From Ascarosepion bandense (taxonomy: Eukaryota; Mollusca; Cephalopoda; Sepiida; Sepiidae): a stretch of DNA of 64,000 nt. How positions within the stretch are numbered: position 1 is the stretch's first letter; each line of letters starts with the position of its first letter. The notes under the pieces were generated by a model. It had not been told where the DNA came from, made no database searches, and saw only the letters and a list, made by a program, of their open reading frames with translations. Of the stretch, positions 44,872 to 55,807 are shown in pieces. The position numbers were made by a program, and so were the translations under genes. The DNA is taken from positions 412,001 to 476,000 of the forward strand of contig JBBBDQ010001156.1 in assembly GCA_037127315.1 (NCBI GenBank), written 5' to 3'.

Positions 44872-45324
44872 AAAGACGACTGAGATATATATCTATCTAT
44901 CTGTATATATATATATATTCTAAACATATGCTGTTAAATATAAGAGACAATGAATGTCTATTATGTTAATCATGAGCCGTTCTAAACGTCGTATTTTTGC
45001 TTTAATTTCAGTTGAAAATAAAGACAAAAATTCTCCAGCATTTGGATAATTATTTATTGATTTGCTTCCAAGCTTTCGGCTCACATGAGCCATCTTCAGA
45101 GAGTTTGTTTAGACTGAAATATAATAACATCCGCCATCACCAACGATTTTATTTTGTGTTGACATAAAACTCCGCTTGGCAACGGCAATAGTTACCAAAT
45201 ATAATAAACGCAGTTCTCCAATTTGCAATGCGGTTTTATGACGTCACACCGCGTGATAGCCCGAAATGACAACAAAACCATGTAGTCAAATGCAATGTAA
45301 TATGTCATGTCCGGATTTAAAGTG

Positions 45325-45361
<37 letters not shown>
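44655..45361. repeat. Family-E repeat cluster (probable Penelope termini)
   Basis: TTCTAAACATATGCTG and AAGAGACAATGAATGTCTAT blocks occur at 44660 (with an inverted partner to 44800) and again at 44918. A longer unit to 45361 includes GCTTTCGGCTCACATGAGCC, TTTGTGTTGACATAAAACTC and TGACGTCACACC. The minus strand at 45074-45099 reads CTGAAGA, T, GGCTC/GAGCC stem, GAAA, a hammerhead-like core. Related copies are at 56940-57645 and 57646-58065. Confidence 0.7.
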
Positions 45362-45365
<4 letters not shown>

Positions 45366-45717
45366 TGCCTAAAAAACAACGGATGTTCACTCTTAAGGGT
45401 TTTTTGTTTGTTTTTCTATACTTCAGACTATTTTTGAGCTTTCAGTGATTGTTTATATATAAATTACTCAATGTCTGAGTGATTTCATTAACCATATATA
45501 AAATATATTTTTGCCATGTCATTTTCATGGTTTCCGAAATATCGCGTTTTCACGCATCAATTTGCTTTTTTTAAATGTTATCGCGTCAAATCGTGTTGTT
45601 TTGTTTTTCCTTTTATGAATATATATTAGTATTCTATTGTTAGTATAACTTTGATAGTATTTTGTTGATTTTCACTTGCATGATTATTATGCCTAAATAT
45701 TTTAGTAATAGTGAATG
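45362..45717. other. No recognisable feature
   Basis: AT-rich unclassified sequence after the TA tract 45328-45361. Confidence 0.4.
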
Positions 45718-45858
45718 CAGAGGGTTCGACTGAAATTGGAAATCGGTGAGCAGAGTTCCAATTCCAGTCGAACAATCTGCATTCACTTACGCACTGATAC
45801 CCTTTGGAAAGATATTAATCCGTCCATTCCTTCCAGTTATGGGTTAAATATCTGAGGT
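45718..45858 (+). repeat. SINE-A head and linker, 3' truncated
   Basis: GGAAATCGGTGAGCAGAG with B box GTTCCAATTCC, then CATTCACTTACGCACTGATA and CCAGTTATGGGTTAAATA. The rest of the family is absent. Confidence 0.75.
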
Positions 45859-46019
45859 CTGCTGTTCATGCGATCTGTGGCAAACTTCTGCACCGATTGT
45901 TTGTTATCAGCAGTTCCAAACAGTGTGGATGGTGCTACAAAAGCCTTCACCACTTTAAAAAATTCTTTATGTGGCAGTCTGAGTTAGACACTCATGCGTC
46001 GAAATCGACAGGAGAGTCC

Positions 46020-46023
<4 letters not shown>

Positions 46024-46096
<73 letters not shown>

Positions 46097-46215
46097 ACAT
46101 TATTTACATTGGCCGGACTATTATCTTCATCTTCATTGCCATGCTTACGACGTTTCGGCTGTTATACGTTCCTTCCTTCTTCAGGTGGTAGGAATTTCGA
46201 ACCGAACGTTTTATT
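46024..46215. repeat. TA/TG tract and probable Penelope-terminal fragment
   Basis: TA then TG runs (46024-46092) lead to a fragment whose minus strand reads CACCTGAAGAAGGAAGG and ACAGCCGAAACGTCGTAAGC, of a type often seen at Penelope-like ends. Confidence 0.55.
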
Positions 46216-46289
46216 TTGATGACTGGGGTATATTGTTCTCATTCTATGTGTGATGCTACTTCTGGCAGCCATGTACTTATATCTTTTTA

Positions 46290-46866
46290 ACTTAACTCTC
46301 TAAGTTATTCACAACTTCTATTATATAGCCTGGTATTGAATTCACAACACTTTGGACCAAGTCACTGGAACTGAGTGGATATTCTTCTTTGTTTCCGATG
46401 TTGATGTAGGGCCGGGCTTCCCCCACGACCTTCTACGCTTAGAGTTATCGTGGTTTATCCACTTTTAATCGCCGTTCATTATCATCATCATAATCATCAT
46501 CATCAAAATCATTATTTTTGAAGAGTTTGAACCAATTTCTGCATGTTGTTTTCGGCAGAGCATGGTCGATGTAAATCTCAACAGGAATTCTGTGTGCTTC
46601 GGCTGCAGATGTTTTTCAATAAATTAGTGCAATATAATTCCCTGAAAATACACTTACTTTGGCACAAAATCCGACAGGTTTAAGGCTATAAAAACAAAAT
46701 AGTTTACATTTCGGCGAAATGACATACACTGAATTCCATGCTTGTTGATAATACTTCCTTGTTTACAGTACTTCCTTGTTTACCATCTGAAATTATACGC
46801 ACGCAGTTCTGGGAATGCAATCTGTTAGAAAACAGCAATAACATATTCAAGGTTCTAATAAGTTTC
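46290..46866 (-). pseudogene. Mariner copy with large internal deletion
   Basis: The minus strand begins with the same 5' end as the copy at 18266 (TTAGAACCTTGAATATG, GCATTCCCAGAACTGCG). MSDFVPK-like codons, EKHLQPKHTEFLLRFTSTM and LCRKQHAE follow, then a GAT-repeat (Asp run), then jump to WINHDNSKRRRSWGKPGPTS. The HTH and first catalytic region are deleted between these points. It is therefore a non-autonomous derivative of the same mariner family. Confidence 0.8.
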
Positions 46867-47710
46867 CGCTTCTAGATAGATAGTATCCTATATATAAGAT
46901 GTAAATAAAAGTTTCAGAAGTCAATGTTTAAAAAAATGAAAAAGAAGCCAAAAATAATAAAAACGACAACAAAAAATTATCATGAATAAGTCACGTGGGC
47001 AATATATATCGTAATCGAATCTCGATTGAATATTTACAGCCATCCATTCAATCCAGGTTTTACCCAGTTTTCTTCAGGTAACGGTGATCTGCAGGCCCTG
47101 CAATATTAATTAAAGGACCATGACCTTATCAACCATTGCCGACAGTCATTATAACGATTCTAGTAACAAACCTGGTGTGCATAATCGAGGATACACCTCT
47201 GGAAGTTACGCGCATTGTCGTTTCTATTCTCGTGGGTCATCGAGGTGGGCTTTTTGTGGGGTTCACGAAGCACTTCTCAATTGCAATAAACACTTTTTTA
47301 TGAGCTACTGTCGTTGGGATCTTGTTCTGAGAGAATGACGTGTCTTTATTTCTTGTGTCGTATACGAAGCTACCATGTCATTGCTCTCAACTTTTTTGAA
47401 CAGGAATTGTGAATGTTACAATTTGGAGAGTACCGTGATACATAACTTTCTTTCGCCTTCAATTGATTATTCAACCATTACATTATCCCGTGGATTAACC
47501 AGCTATTTATTCGTTATTAGATCAATTAAATTGTAAATTACCAACCAATATACAACAAAACACAAGTAATACAACAGATCCTCATCACTAGTCAAAATAT
47601 TATAGAGAATAAATTCTAAAATACAATTATTAAAATGTTTAGGCATAATAAACCAACAACTGAAACTTAACAAAATACTATCAAAGTTATACGAATAATA
47701 TAATAATATT
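46867..47710. other. No recognisable feature
   Basis: A frame of about 72 codons at 47120 has no motif and looks like chance. Confidence 0.4.
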
Positions 47711-47871
47711 ACTAGCAGTATAACCCGGCGTTGCTCGGGTGTAATCAAAGCTTTAAAACTAATCCATGATCCTGGAGAATATTTGTGTGAAGTTTGGTGA
47801 AAATCGGATAAAAATTGAGGATTTGTATAAAGGACATACAGACAAATAAACAGACACACACAAACATCTTG

Positions 47872-47926
<55 letters not shown>

Positions 47927-48260
47927 CGATTTTCTGCACTATTGTAAGAACTGCAACCTTGAAACTTCTGAATATCGTTTCTTATGTCTTTGTCTATGAG
48001 TGTATCAACTATGATTAAAATAGGACCACTTCTTCTATAACCCGATTTTTTCGATCATCGATTTTCGATATTTATCGGGGGTACCTAGACACAAAACCTA
48101 GCTAAGAACACTCGCAAACGGTTACAGTACAACTGTGTAAGTTTTCAAGAAAATCGGTTCAGCCGTTTCGGAGTCTATAGATAACGAACGCACACACACA
48201 CACACACACACAGTCATCCACACGCAGAGACAAAGTTCCATTTATAAATAAGTTTAGATT
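47711..48260 (+). repeat. Family-C dispersed repeat
   Basis: ACTAGCAGTATAACCCGGCG to ATTTATAAATAAGTTTAGAT, with a TA tract at 47875-47923 and a CA tract near 48190, the same internal layout as the copy at 27232. Confidence 0.88.
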
Positions 48261-48529
48261 CGATATTTTTCATAAAAGGAAAAACAAAACAACACAATTT
48301 GACGCGATAAATTTTAAATGTAACAACTTGGATTTTAAATACAAATTCAGGTGTGTGCAGGTTGCTTACATTATTACTGCCTTTGAATTTTAAAATTCTT
48401 CATGTTTATACATTTTCTTTGAAAATGTTGTAACACTTTTCCTGCTACAAGGCATTCTTTGATTTTTAAACCGTAATATAGTCCCTGATTATGAACGATG
48501 ACGTTCGTTTTTTTTTTTTTTTTTTTTTT

Positions 48530-49188
48530 TAATCATATCACCCCGAGCAAGGCGGTAACGCCACTGATGCGCAGGGGGCTACGTAAGGGTAAAAAGAATG
48601 GAAAAGAGAAAGCCGGAAACCACATCCTAAACAGGAAACAAGGGATGAGCCTCTTCACCTGTTCAATAGATGTGGGTGGAGTGAACCGGGCGATAGTTTA
48701 GTCTATCTACTCTAATTGAAAAAAAAAGAATAATAAAGGAAAAGAGTGAAAAGATTGGAAAAGAGAAAACCGGAAACCGCATCCTAAACAGGAAACAAGG
48801 GATGAGCCTCTTCACCTGTTCCATAGATGTGGATGGAGTGTGAACCGGGCGATAGTTTAGTCTATCTACTCCAATTGAAAAAAAAAAGAATAATAAAGGA
48901 AAAGAGTGAAAAGATTGGAAAAGAGAAAACCGGAAACCGCATCCTAAACAGGAAACAAAGGATGCCTCTTCACCTGTTCAATAGATGTGGGTGGAGGTGA
49001 ACAGGGCGATAGTTTAGTCTATCTACTCCAATTGAAAAAAAAAATAATAATAAAGGAAAAGAGTGAAAAGATTGGAAAAGAGAAAACCGGAAACCGCATC
49101 CTAAACAGGAAACAAGGGATGAGCCTCTTCACCTGTTCAATAGATGTGGGTGGAGTGTGAACAGGGCGATAGTTTAGTCTATCTACTC
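48530..49188 (-). repeat. SINE-B with 158-bp tandem array
   Basis: One 3' tail (AATCATATCACCCCGAGC, GGGGGCTACGTAAGG) at the low-coordinate end is followed by body units whose CGATAGTTTAGTCTATC blocks start at about 48690, 48849, 49005 and 49165 (periods 159, 156, 160). Only the unit next to the tail has it. A T22 run at 48508-48530 is the poly-A tail in reverse. Confidence 0.92.
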
Positions 49189-49358
49189 CTAGTTCGTAGC
49201 ACTAGGACAAACATGGACAATTTTTATACAAATGTAATTCGGAAATAAAAAGTATAATCAGAAAATATAAAGAAATTCAAAAGAAAATATACACAACTAT
49301 TTTGTTTCTATCGTTTAACACAACTTGTTTAAAAGAAAAGATGCTGCCAAAATATCCG

Positions 49359-49403
<45 letters not shown>

Positions 49404-50007
49404 TTTTAATTGTGATGTCGAATAAAATGTATTTTGTATATAATTTCAATTTTGGTAATATGTTTGCTTATTTATTTTCAGGATTGTTTCAACTGATGTC
49501 GTTTTTTTATACGGACGTAGCGTGTGAACGGGAAATAAAAACACCAGCACTAAGTGGTTTCAGCCTGGATACACGTCACCCTGTGGTACTCATTCAAATT
49601 TACACTAATTAACGAGCAGGACGCTGGAGAAATAAAAGTATTATGACGGTTGGCGGGAAATAATGTTGGGGGAGAGTGGTCAAAAAACGGAGAATGGGTC
49701 AAATTTAATGGACTACTTGTGAAGGACATGCTTTGACAGGGGTAAGTGTTTAGGACTTGAAACGGCGTCCCAGACAAACACCTCTCTTTAGACAATTATT
49801 TATATCGCATTTATTTCTTGCTTTTTGTACCACGTGCTATGAAACACGCAATCTGTAATTTGATTTATTATTTCATATAAGTTGATATATGAAATTTTGA
49901 AAAAATAAAATATTTACATATTCAGTTTTACAGTAGTATTCTCCATTATATTTTTGCAATAGTATTCTCCATCATCTTTTTGTTGCTGTTTCACTTATAT
50001 TCTCCCT
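49189..50007. other. Unclassified; TA tract 49364-49400
   Basis: A short open frame near 49325-49612 spans the TA tract and has no motif. Confidence 0.4.
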
Positions 50008-50337
50008 GTATGATCGCCCGGTTCACACACCACCCACGTCTTTTGAACAGGTGAAGAGGCTCATCCCTTGTTCCCTGTTTAGCATCTGGTTTCCGGCTTT
50101 CTTTTTTCCAATCAACTTACTCTTTTCTTTTTTTTTTCTCAATTGGAGTATATAGACTAAACTATCGCCCGGTTCACACTCCACCCACGTCTATTGAACA
50201 GGTGAATAGACTCATTCCTGTTTCCCTGTTTAGAATGTGGTTTACGGCGTTCTCTTTTCCAATCTTTTTACTCTTAAGTAGCCCCCTGAGCATCAGTGGC
50301 GTTACCGCCTTGATTGGGGTGATATGATTAAAAAAAT
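50008..50337 (+). repeat. SINE-B with two body units
   Basis: CGCCCGGTTCACAC starts units at about 50010 and 50165. The second ends in the shared tail (GTAGCCCCCTGAGCATCAG, GTGATATGATTAAAAAAA). It has the same array logic as the copy at 48530, in the opposite orientation. Confidence 0.88.
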
Positions 50338-50339
50338 AT

Positions 50340-50525
50340 GTAAGCGTTCATGGCCTTTCTCTATTACTTGTATCTTTTAACAACCCTTCTCCTGTTACCT
50401 CTTCCAAACCCTGCTCAATCATTCACTTGTTCAAGTTCATCAAGTATGTCACGCGTTGCTTTTCAATGACTCTCCTTTCCACTATCCGTACATTGAGTAT
50501 CAAATTCTCCAAGCGTAATATATCT
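50340..50525 (-). pseudogene. LINE-B C-terminal fragment
   Basis: Minus strand: LENLILNVRIVERR, then KATRDILDELEQVND and EGLLKDTSNRERP, the family end without the tail. Confidence 0.6.
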
Positions 50526-50636
50526 GAAGGCATCAATTTCGACTTAAATTCCGGTCTGATCAGAAGAGAAAACAATTCAGAAGAAAATATATTGATGCTG
50601 AAGTAACCTCAGTTCTCATCATGAATGCAACACGCA

Positions 50637-50688
<52 letters not shown>
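50637..50688. repeat. TATC tract
   Basis: Thirteen units directly before a family-C copy. Confidence 0.95.
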
Positions 50689-51266
50689 CTAGCAGTATAG
50701 CCCGGCGTTGCTCGGGTATAATGAAAGATTTTATATATATATGATCGATTTTCTGCAGTATTGTAAGAACTGCAACCTTGAAAATTCTGAATATCGTTTC
50801 TTATGTCTTTGTCTATGAGTGTATTAAATTTGATTAAAATCGGACCACTCCTTCTATAAGCCGATTTTTTCGATTATCGATTTCCGATATTTATCGGGGG
50901 TACCTCAACACACCCATCTATTTTCTGCACCCATCTATTTTCTGCACTGTTGTAAGAACTGCAACCTTGAAACTTCTGAATATCGTTTCTTATGTCTTTG
51001 TCTATGAGTGTATGAAATTTGATTAAAATCGGACCACTCCTTCTATAACCCGATTTTTTCGATTATCGATTTCCGATATTTATCGGGGGTACCTCGACAC
51101 AAAACCAAGCTAAGAACACTCGTAGACGTGTATAGTACAACTGTGCAAATTTTCAAAAAAATCGGTTCAGCCGTTTCGGAGTCTATAGGTAACGGATACG
51201 CACGCACACAGACACACACACATACACACACACAGAGACAAATTTCTATTTATAAATAAGTTTATA
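50689..51266 (+). repeat. Family-C repeat with internal duplication
   Basis: The first 50 bp (AGCAGTATAGCCCGGCGTTG) are followed by two versions of the segment from TATTGTAAGAACTGCAACC to TATCGGGGGTACCTC, at about 50742-50918 and 50930-51093. The rest continues to the CA-rich end and TTTATAAATAAGTTTA. Confidence 0.85.
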
Positions 51267-52111
51267 TGCATTGTCATTGGTGTCCTAGGGGTCCCTAAAT
51301 AGAGATTTGAGTACCATTGTATTTTACATTTAAAATACCCTGACTTCCTTTTTTTTTTCTAATGGATGAATCCCGATGACAATGACTGCAACACGTGTTT
51401 TATGCGAAAACAGCAAGCATTTATTTCGTTTCAAACTTGGTTCGTATCACGGCATTACTGGTTAATGTGGTCTCGTCATCACAGTTAAAACTGACGTGTG
51501 TACGTGATAGCTGTCTGCTTCATTGTACCATGAGAAATTTCGAAAAATCTTCTTTCTTAATTTAAACATTGGGCTTTGACACGTACATTTTTTAATGTAT
51601 TCCCCTCTATTTTATTCTCTTTTGATGCTTCTTTATGGGAAACACACCGCGTCATCGCCGATGCCAATCCGAATTGCGGTAGAATTATATTGAACCTCGT
51701 TCCTCCGCCCCACAAAATAATCCTTCAATATTTTGTTTTCTGCACAACAACTGAATTTAAAATACATACTAGCAATTTATTTCATATTCTTTCATGGCAT
51801 TTCAGATTGACAGCTGAACAATTCATATTTCTTTGTTCTCTAGAAAGAGGTCACTAGGTCACAAATCCACAACACAGCATTACATTAGCCCGCCACAAAA
51901 ATAGATTAAAATATATGTATGTATGAATGTATGTATGTAAATATATTTTATAGTAACCAACGACAATTTTTATTTCTTTATAAAATCATTATTCTACATA
52001 AATTCATTTTGTTTGTTTGTTTCTTTTTCTAAAATCCGTCAGTGGACAAAACGCGTCGGCTGAAAGTAAAAATTGTTTTCCACTTGTCTCTTTCTAAATA
52101 TTTGAAAATAA

Positions 52112-52113
<2 letters not shown>
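51267..52113. other. No recognisable gene
   Basis: An open stretch of 93 codons at 51576-51857 has no motif I recognise. ATGTATGT repeats lie at 51914-51937. Confidence 0.4.

Positions 52114-52174
<61 letters not shown>
52114..52174. repeat. CA then TA tract
   Basis: About 24 CA units merge into TA units at the left edge of the hammerhead palindrome. Confidence 0.95.
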
Positions 52175-52177
<3 letters not shown>

Positions 52178-52213
52178 TGTAATGGTTGTTACAGTGGTTT
52201 ATAAAAGCATAAT

Positions 52214-52272
52214 ATCACTACACAATAATCTTCTTTGCGTTTCGGAGCTACGTTTGCTCCTCACCTGGTGAC
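52214..52272 (-). ncRNA. Hammerhead-like RNA, left arm
   Basis: Minus strand: stem I GTCAC with GTGAT (one G-U), core CAGGTGA in place of CTGATGA, stem II GGAGC with GCTCC, GAAA, and stem III ACGCAA with TTGTGT before a GTA cleavage triplet. Two core substitutions suggest it is inactive. Confidence 0.7.
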
Positions 52273-52286
52273 AAGTAGAAAAAAAA

Positions 52287-52342
52287 ATCACCAGATGAGG
52301 AGCAAACGTAGCTCCGAAACACGAAGATTTTTGTGTAGTGAT
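52287..52342 (+). ncRNA. Hammerhead-like RNA, right arm
   Basis: Stem I ATCAC (52287-52291) pairs perfectly with GTGAT (52338-52342). The core is CAGATGA, one change from CTGATGA. Stem II GGAGC pairs with GCTCC around AAACGTA. GAAA is at 52316-52319. Stem III ACAC pairs with GTGT before GTA. The U to A change in the core probably blocks cleavage. Confidence 0.78.
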
Positions 52343-52467
52343 ACTATGCTTTTATAAATCATTGTAACAACCATTACAATATAAAGCTCTACGTTGTATC
52401 GAGCACTCTTTATAAAAGTAAATCCATGAGCAGTGGATTTAAAACCTACGTGTTCCATAACTTTCTT

Positions 52468-52471
<4 letters not shown>

Positions 52472-52504
<33 letters not shown>
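52472..52504. repeat. TA tract
   Basis: About 16 units at the left edge of the next inverted repeat. Confidence 0.93.
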
Positions 52505-52512
<8 letters not shown>

Positions 52513-52529
52513 TTATAAATTAAAAGTAC

Positions 52530-52583
52530 ATTGCGACACGGAAATTTCTATGTTTCGAGATTTCTATGTCGTCATTAGGCAAT
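52530..52583 (-). ncRNA. Hammerhead ribozyme, left arm (one core change)
   Basis: Minus strand: stem I ATTGC pairs with GCAAT. The core is CTAATGA (G to A). Then C, stem II GACAT with ATCTC (one mismatch), GAAA, and stem III ACAT with GTGT around a ten-base loop. The cleavage triplet is GTC. Stem I differs from the right arm by a compensated pair. Confidence 0.75.
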
Positions 52584-52783
52584 GTTGGATGTTGGTTGTG
52601 AAAATGATCTACATTTAAATCTAAAAACAACCTTTTGTTATTTATGTATGTGGGAAGATATAAAATTTATGTGTGCGTTGCTTTTAACAAATCAGAATAA
52701 AGATTTTACTTTAAAATTTGGCAAGTAGTTTTTATTTTTATTTTTTTTTTTTTTTAGGGAATGCATCCTTTCTTTTTTCAAAT

Positions 52784-52837
52784 ATTTCCTGATGACGACA
52801 TAGAAATCTCGAAACATAGAAATTTCCATGTCGAAAT
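52784..52837 (+). ncRNA. Hammerhead ribozyme, right arm
   Basis: Stem I ATTTC (52784-52788) pairs with GAAAT (52833-52837). The core CTGATGA (52789-52795) is intact. One extra C follows, then stem II GACAT with ATCTC (one C-C mismatch), GAAA (52811-52814), stem III ACAT with ATGT, and cleavage triplet GTC ending at 52832. The extra base before stem II departs from the canonical fold. Confidence 0.8.
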
Positions 52838-52952
52838 GTAATTCATAATTATTGAATTATATTATGCTCTACAATATTTATTGCACTGAGCACTTTTTTT
52901 ATAAAAACGTAAATGTCAGGGAACTCAACATCGTAAAACCTTTAGTCTTTAC

Positions 52953-52954
<2 letters not shown>

Positions 52955-53006
<52 letters not shown>
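52955..53006. repeat. TA tract
   Basis: About 26 units. Confidence 0.95.
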
Positions 53007-53009
<3 letters not shown>

Positions 53010-53149
53010 AATTCAGATACTTCAATCCAAGGGAAAAAAGCAGGAAGGTAAATTCCAAAAAACCCGATCCTAATTAATATTAAAAATTTATTTTAATATT
53101 AAAAAATGATACAGGAAGAGAGCTCCATGTAATAAAATATTACAGAGCA

Positions 53150-53905
53150 AATATATATTAAAAAAGGATTAATTCAAAGATGTTGAATGGCCATTTCGAT
53201 ATGAAGATCCCCACGGGGGACGACACATCACCTCAGCAACAGAAAAAAACCTTTCAGAAACTGGAGAAAAATTAGTCTACTTTTCCTTTTTAAAGAGATT
53301 GCAAAGAAATTAAAAAATAAATAATAAAATAAAATAAAATAAAAATAAAAATAAAAATAAAGAAAAAGAAAAAGAAAAAGATAGAATAAAATCAAATAAA
53401 TAAGAAAAGAAAAAAATTTGACATCGTCTGGGTTCGCAAAAAAAGGGGAGAATCTAACTAAAAATTAACAGACAGCCGTGTTAAATCGACGTCAGTTTAA
53501 GCAACACGGAAGAAAGGTGGTAAGAGAGATAAAAGAAGGAAGGGAGGGAAAAAGAAAGAAACTAAAGAAAAAAAATTTTTTTAAATATTACAGACGCTGG
53601 ACAAATTCAAAAAACTAATTTCCCCAAAACGTTGAAGTATTAGAAAAAGGCCTTTACTTAAAAAGGCATAATTATTAATAAAAGGGAATAAAAAGATATA
53701 GGATTTAAAATAAAATTATTTTTAAAAAAATTAGGTCATTTGAAATTAAACTAAATAAAGACAACACTAGGTAAAAAAAAAAAAAAATTTGTAGACTAAT
53801 TTTTCTCCAGTTTCTGAAAGGTTTTTTCTATTGCTGAGGTGATGTGTCGTCCCCCGTGGGGATCTTCATATCGAAATGGCCATACAACATCTTTGAATTT
53901 ATCCT

Positions 53906-53920
<15 letters not shown>
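53150..53920. repeat. Inverted repeat with 130-bp arms and 500-bp A-rich loop
   Basis: Left arm: AAAAAGGATTAATTC, GGCCATTTCGATATGAAG, ATCCCCACGGGGGACGAC, GAGAAAAATTAGTCTAC. The right arm (53790-53918) is its near-exact inverse. The loop is A-rich with no coding. A TA tract (53911-53962) lies immediately right. Probably two opposed termini of one retroelement family. Confidence 0.9.
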
Positions 53921-53962
<42 letters not shown>

Positions 53963-53965
<3 letters not shown>

Positions 53966-55804
53966 AAACCAGTTATTTCCGCAATCTAGGTTTCAACCTT
54001 TCGTAATCTTTAAGCGATTTATAATAACAGTTTTTCAGTGTTTTCAAAATCACAACAGTGCTTTTTAATGAACGGGTGACTGGAATTTTTAAACAACTGA
54101 AAATTTTAAAGTTAAGGTGGAGTTAATTAGGAAACACTTTTATAGAGGTTTATATGATCCAAGGATGCATTTTTGGGTGTGATTACATCAAGACATCATT
54201 TCTGATTTTTCGGTTAGTCATTTTTGTTTTGTCTGGAAACAGTTATTATGGCTGACTTTTCTTCTTGGTATAATCTGCTGCCATCATCGTTTTTAAGGTT
54301 TGGCTTTTTCAAAAAATTGTATTTTTATTATATTTTTATATTTTCCATTTTTTGTTTTAATTTCCATACGTGGTTAGCTAGTTTGCTAAATATTTTCCAG
54401 CTTGTGTACTGATATAATTTAATCATAACCAAAAATTCATTAATAATAATTATTAATCCGCTCCTGTCTTACAAATGAGTACACTTATCATCATTGTACT
54501 CAATACAAAACTAATACAGTATTTACCAGCCCGTACGACAACAACTGAAGATCCACGAAAAAAGTAACAATGCAAGAATGTAAAGTATCACATTCATTAA
54601 AAAACACCCCAATTCCAAACAACCATGAATGCATGCTAAGCTTATTACAAAAAATTGAACAGTTTCTTAAAAGAATGAAATGAGAAGCACTAATCTTCTT
54701 TCAAAAATATGCAAGAGAAAGGGAAAACGTAAATAATTTCAAATTCAAATTTAAACCCAGGATAAAACCCCTGCTATTAAAGAATTAAATTAGTTTGAAA
54801 AAAATGATTTCGATAACAAACCAAATCAAATTTTAAAAAATCTATAACAACTTCCAAAAGCTATTAAACATTGACTTAAAAAATAAATAAAAATATCCTT
54901 ATTAACGAAGACAAATCAAATAACGTATATGAGATAAGCCCAAATGTTACAAAAAGGCTTCTACATCGAAAATATAACTAAAATGAAAAAGAAAAAAATG
55001 AAAAAAAAAATTGAAAAAGTAATTCACAGACAAGTTGGGTATAAGCAATAAAATCTGAATATTGAACGGTTACTAAGCTTTCATAATTATAAAAGACCAT
55101 TAAGATAATTTTACAATAACTCCTCGTACCTTAAATCCAAGAAAGACTAAATAAGATTATATTAACCAAGAAATATTTTTAAAAAAATGTGTGGTATACT
55201 AAGGATTGCTACACAAGCCAATTAATGGAAAGATGCAGGTGAATGTATTTCTTAGTCTCAAAATATTAAAAATAAAAATAATTTTATAAAATATAACATA
55301 AAAAAGTTTACCCATCAATATATGAAACAGGGTTGACGGAAGCTTTACATTTCACTAAGCAGTTAATAGATATACCACCCGAATACATAAATATAATACT
55401 ACATTGAGAAAAACTACACTATTTCACAATGGTGAAGCATGGGTTAAAAGGAACATTAAAAGAAAAGGAACATTAGATATACCACAAGATTCGTTTGACG
55501 GAGCTGAAATCTCAAAACTAATGGGACTATACATTCTAAATAAAATTAATCAAATATTTCGCATAGAAAGATACGTTTAATACAGGGATGACAGATTAGT
55601 GATAGCGCCGGACACCTGAAGTGATTATAACAAAACAAGAAAATACATTTTAACTCTTGAAAAACACCGAGTTTGAGAGAATTCAAAATAAATAAATAAT
55701 AAATATTTAGATATAGAATTTAATCCTCACATTGGTTGTGCCTCTCTATATATGAAAACAAATGCAACATTAAAGTACTTAAACACTAGATTTAACCATC
55801 CTAC

Positions 55805-55807
<3 letters not shown>
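53963..55807. other. AT-rich region, possible remnant of an RT-like gene at 54590-55560
   Basis: The stretch from about 54590 to 55560 has worn codon-like patterns (for example FYIENITKMKK and MKQGLTEALHFTKQLIDIPP) that might derive from a Penelope-like RT, given the Penelope content nearby. I could not find a palm motif, so this is speculative. Confidence 0.3.

Larger units (their letters stand above)
52175..52383. repeat. 209-bp palindrome carrying two opposed hammerhead-like RNAs
   Basis: Arms TATTGTAATGGTTGTTACA and TGTAACAACCATTACAATA, and CATAATATCACTACACAA with its partner, surround a 20-25 base centre. Each arm encodes a hammerhead-like fold on its own strand. The arms differ by several substitutions, so they have evolved since the inversion. 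Confidence 0.92.
52505..52870. repeat. Inverted repeat with hammerhead in each arm
   Basis: Arms of about 65 bp (GGAAATTTCTATGTTTCGAG and its inverse, and the ATGACGACATAG block) are separated by about 200 bp of AT-rich sequence. The layout parallels the preceding palindrome but with a longer loop. Confidence 0.9.

Noticed and set aside
51576..51857. 93-codon frame as a possible host gene
   Set aside because: No recognisable domain, no splice context, AT-rich, and no supporting neighbour.
53840..53895. Hammerhead in the GTGATGTGTCG...CGAAATGG segment
   Set aside because: The CCCC/GGGG stem is strong but the CTGANGA core and closing stems cannot be placed.
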